NCBI GenBank assembly: GCA_022606425.2
Contig: JAHDVF020001501.1
Coordinates: 682,001 to 746,000 of the forward strand
Length of the DNA stretch: 64,000 bases
Reading direction: 5' to 3'
Origin: Lepidostoma basale
Taxonomy: Eukaryota; Arthropoda; Insecta; Trichoptera; Lepidostomatidae
In this document: piece by piece, positions 62,446-64,000 of the stretch
Layout of the letters: each line of letters opens with the position of its first letter
How positions within the stretch are numbered: the first letter of the stretch is position 1
Position numbers and translations under genes: made by a program
The notes under the pieces: generated by a model
Databases searched by the model: none
Told to the model about the DNA's origin: nothing
What the model saw: the letters and a program-made list of their open reading frames with translations, nothing else

Positions 62446-63084
62446 AAAAAATGTAAAATATATTTTATAAGTACGGTAAGAACATCGGCCACAAAGGATG
62501 TTTTTCAAGATCCTTTTAGAACACGGTACGGTGCTTGTGAAAACATTAACTATGTGACTAAAATATTATAAAAGACGTCAGTTGAGCACAACCGATCGTA
62601 TTTCACAACTAACGTCTAGACGAAATTCCATTAACGACACTTTAAAAACCATTTTATCTGAAATACGGTTTTGTTTAAGAGACAGCTTGGCTTGATGCCT
62701 TCTGCATTAGTGGCGTAACCTGATCACCGCGTCTCGTGTCCATAAAACATTTCGAAGAACACCTTTGCCTCACAAAGTATTCTCTCTTATTAGAAAATTC
62801 ACAAAGAAATCATATACGATATATTTTTTTTTATTAATAGCTTCATTTTTTTATATTTTTCGTGTAAAGATATTTCAACTGTTTAAAAGAAACGTCGTTT
62901 ACGTATACCGGTCTTGTCTCACTCTTCAGATATCGACAAAATCATAAAAAAACGATTTTGTTATAATGTTTAAAGTAAGGTTTCTCAAACCTTTTCGGCA
63001 ATGGAACACCTTGCAAACCCGAACATATAAACGAAAGCCTAGCACCAAGCTTATTTATTAAGTTATGAAATTGTTATATGAAAA
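62446..63084. other. Unassigned
   Basis: No supported feature. 62500-62760 is less AT-rich. Confidence 0.4.
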
Positions 63085-63180
63085 ATAAACAAAATGTTAT
63101 ATGAACAATGATGTAAAACTCCATGTTAAATAATTATTACGAATGAAAACGTCAGTTTTCCAGAAGTTTCGTTGGGTCAA
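63085..63180. repeat. PAL-K, left half
   Basis: GATGTAAAACTCCATGTTAA and ACGAATGAAAACGTCAGTTT; stops abruptly at 63175. Confidence 0.65.
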
Positions 63181-63362
63181 CGCACACAGGATGGCGATTT
63201 TATTTTATTTTATATATAATACTTAGAATCATTAGTCACCTTGAAATATGTAAAATCATTTGTAAACAATTTGAAAAAATATGTTTTTCTTAGAAACACT
63301 TTATTTCGTCTCACCTCAAATAACTTATTTTTGATTTATATAATAGCATTTTTTTTCTTTCC

Positions 63363-63560
63363 GTGTAGCATTGTCCAAACAAAGTGCCGAGAAACTACGA
63401 GTGACCCAAAGAACCACGGCTTAAAGAGTCATGTTAGGAATAAGGTAAAGAGACAGAGTCAGAAACGATACGGTGAGAGAAAATACAAAGGTCATTGACA
63501 TCATCCACCGGGTGGCGACTCTAAAATGGCAATGGGTCACGTAGCCAGAAGCTCAAAAGA
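63363..63560 (+). mobile_element. RTE-C LINE fragment
   Basis: GCATTGTCCAAACAAAGTGC, CCGAGAAACTACGAGTGACC and GGGTGGCGACTCTAAAATGG match 43345-43530 with several small deletions. It leads directly into the tandem array. Confidence 0.8.
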
Positions 63561-64000
63561 AAAATAAATAAGAAGACTGCTGACCAGGAGTGGACAGCAA
63601 TAGGCGGAAGAAGAATAAGAAAAATGTTGATGAAACTAAATAAAAATGTTGACCTTTGACCCTTGACCTTTGACCTTTAAAAATAAATAAGAAGACTGCT
63701 GACCAGGAGTGGACAGCAATAGGCTGAAGAAGAAGAAGAAGAAAGTGGATGAAACCAAATAAAAAGGTTGAACTTTGACCCTTGACCTTTGACCTTTTAT
63801 CCTCAAACCCGAAACTACCAGCCACAAATCTGACTAAATGAAAATGTTGACCTTTGACCCTTGTCCTTGACCTTTGACCTTTGACCCTAAACCTGTAGTG
63901 ATTAGTCCTCGACTACCAGACACAAATCTAACAAAATGAAAATGTCGGCCTATGACCTTTGACCCTTGACCTTTGACCCTTGACGCTTGACCTTTGACCA
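63561..64000. repeat. Tandem array with TGACCTTTGACCY cores
   Basis: A 119-bp unit (63561-63679, again 63680-63798) joins the RTE-C 3' end (CAGGAGTGGACAGCAATAGG, GAAGAAGAA) to TTGACCTTTGACC runs. Looser units follow (CTACCAGCCACAAATCTGAC near 63815; CTACCAGACACAAATCTAAC near 63914). At least nine 13-mers fit TGACCTTTGACCN: 63650, 63664, 63783, 63848, 63868, 63875, 63953, 63967 and 63988. The array runs off the window. Confidence 0.88.

Noticed and set aside
63561..64000. CRISPR array
   Set aside because: Units have no constant-repeat/variable-spacer structure, and the DNA is from an animal nuclear genome.
1..64000. Horizontally transferred bacterial or viral genes
   Set aside because: No bacterial gene layout was seen, and all polymerase-like ORFs have non-LTR retrotransposon motifs.

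Overview
This is eukaryotic nuclear DNA, most likely from an insect and probably from a moth or butterfly. The base composition is AT-rich. Almost everything that can be recognised is a transposable element or a decayed fragment of one. The element mix is RTE-like and other LINEs cut to their 3' ends, tRNA-derived SINEs, a mariner, hAT and pogo/Tigger-like elements, and many short palindromic foldback repeats; this mix is typical of insect genomes. No bacterial operons, CRISPR arrays or rRNA genes are present. Host coding sequence is minimal: two adjacent minus-strand exons near 49.4-49.7 kb encode part of the KAP P-loop region of a Kidins220/ARMS homologue, split by an 89-bp intron with GT-AG borders. 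A possible first exon of a minus-strand transcript lies near 54.8-55.0 kb. The window therefore looks like intron and intergenic sequence around a gene read right to left.

Layout. 0-10 kb: inverted copies of a TTAG-tailed non-autonomous retroposon, several LINE 3' ends, two head-to-head RTE fragments around a GC-rich hairpin, and a cluster of palindromic repeats at 7.2-8.3 kb. 10-20 kb: a 1.15-kb inverted-repeat DNA transposon lying inside a palindromic repeat, the longest ORF in the window (an RTE reverse transcriptase, 15.7-17.3 kb, with clear target-site duplications), a mariner 3' end, and a 721-bp near-perfect foldback element. 20-34 kb: a 249-bp hAT-type MITE present twice, a nearly full-length mariner inside a palindromic repeat, LINE debris and SINEs. 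34-49 kb: several LINE families as C-terminal fragments, a second foldback element with 14-bp duplications, and a three-level nest (RTE inside hAT inside LINE) at 47.5-48.9 kb. 49-64 kb: the host exons, a 552-bp hAT element inside another repeat, LINE reverse transcriptase pieces, piggyBac- and Tigger-type ends, a 228-bp tandem duplication, and at the right edge a tandem array rich in TGACCTTTGACCY, the complement of the nuclear-receptor DR1 site.

How the parts relate. The autonomous-type LINEs are broken here, with point stops, frameshifts and 5' truncation. Short non-coding elements share their 3' ends and probably borrowed their machinery. Insertion order can be read from nesting and target-site duplications: palindromic repeats and old LINEs are the oldest layer; hAT, mariner and the 1.15-kb element landed in them; RTE fragments are among the youngest. 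Working family names used below are RTE-A/B/C, LINE-K (TTAG tail), LINE-P, LINE-Q, LINE-R, NA-TTAG, SINE-1, SINE-2, PAL-H, PAL-K, PAL-C, PAL-F and REP-T. They are labels for this window only, not database names.
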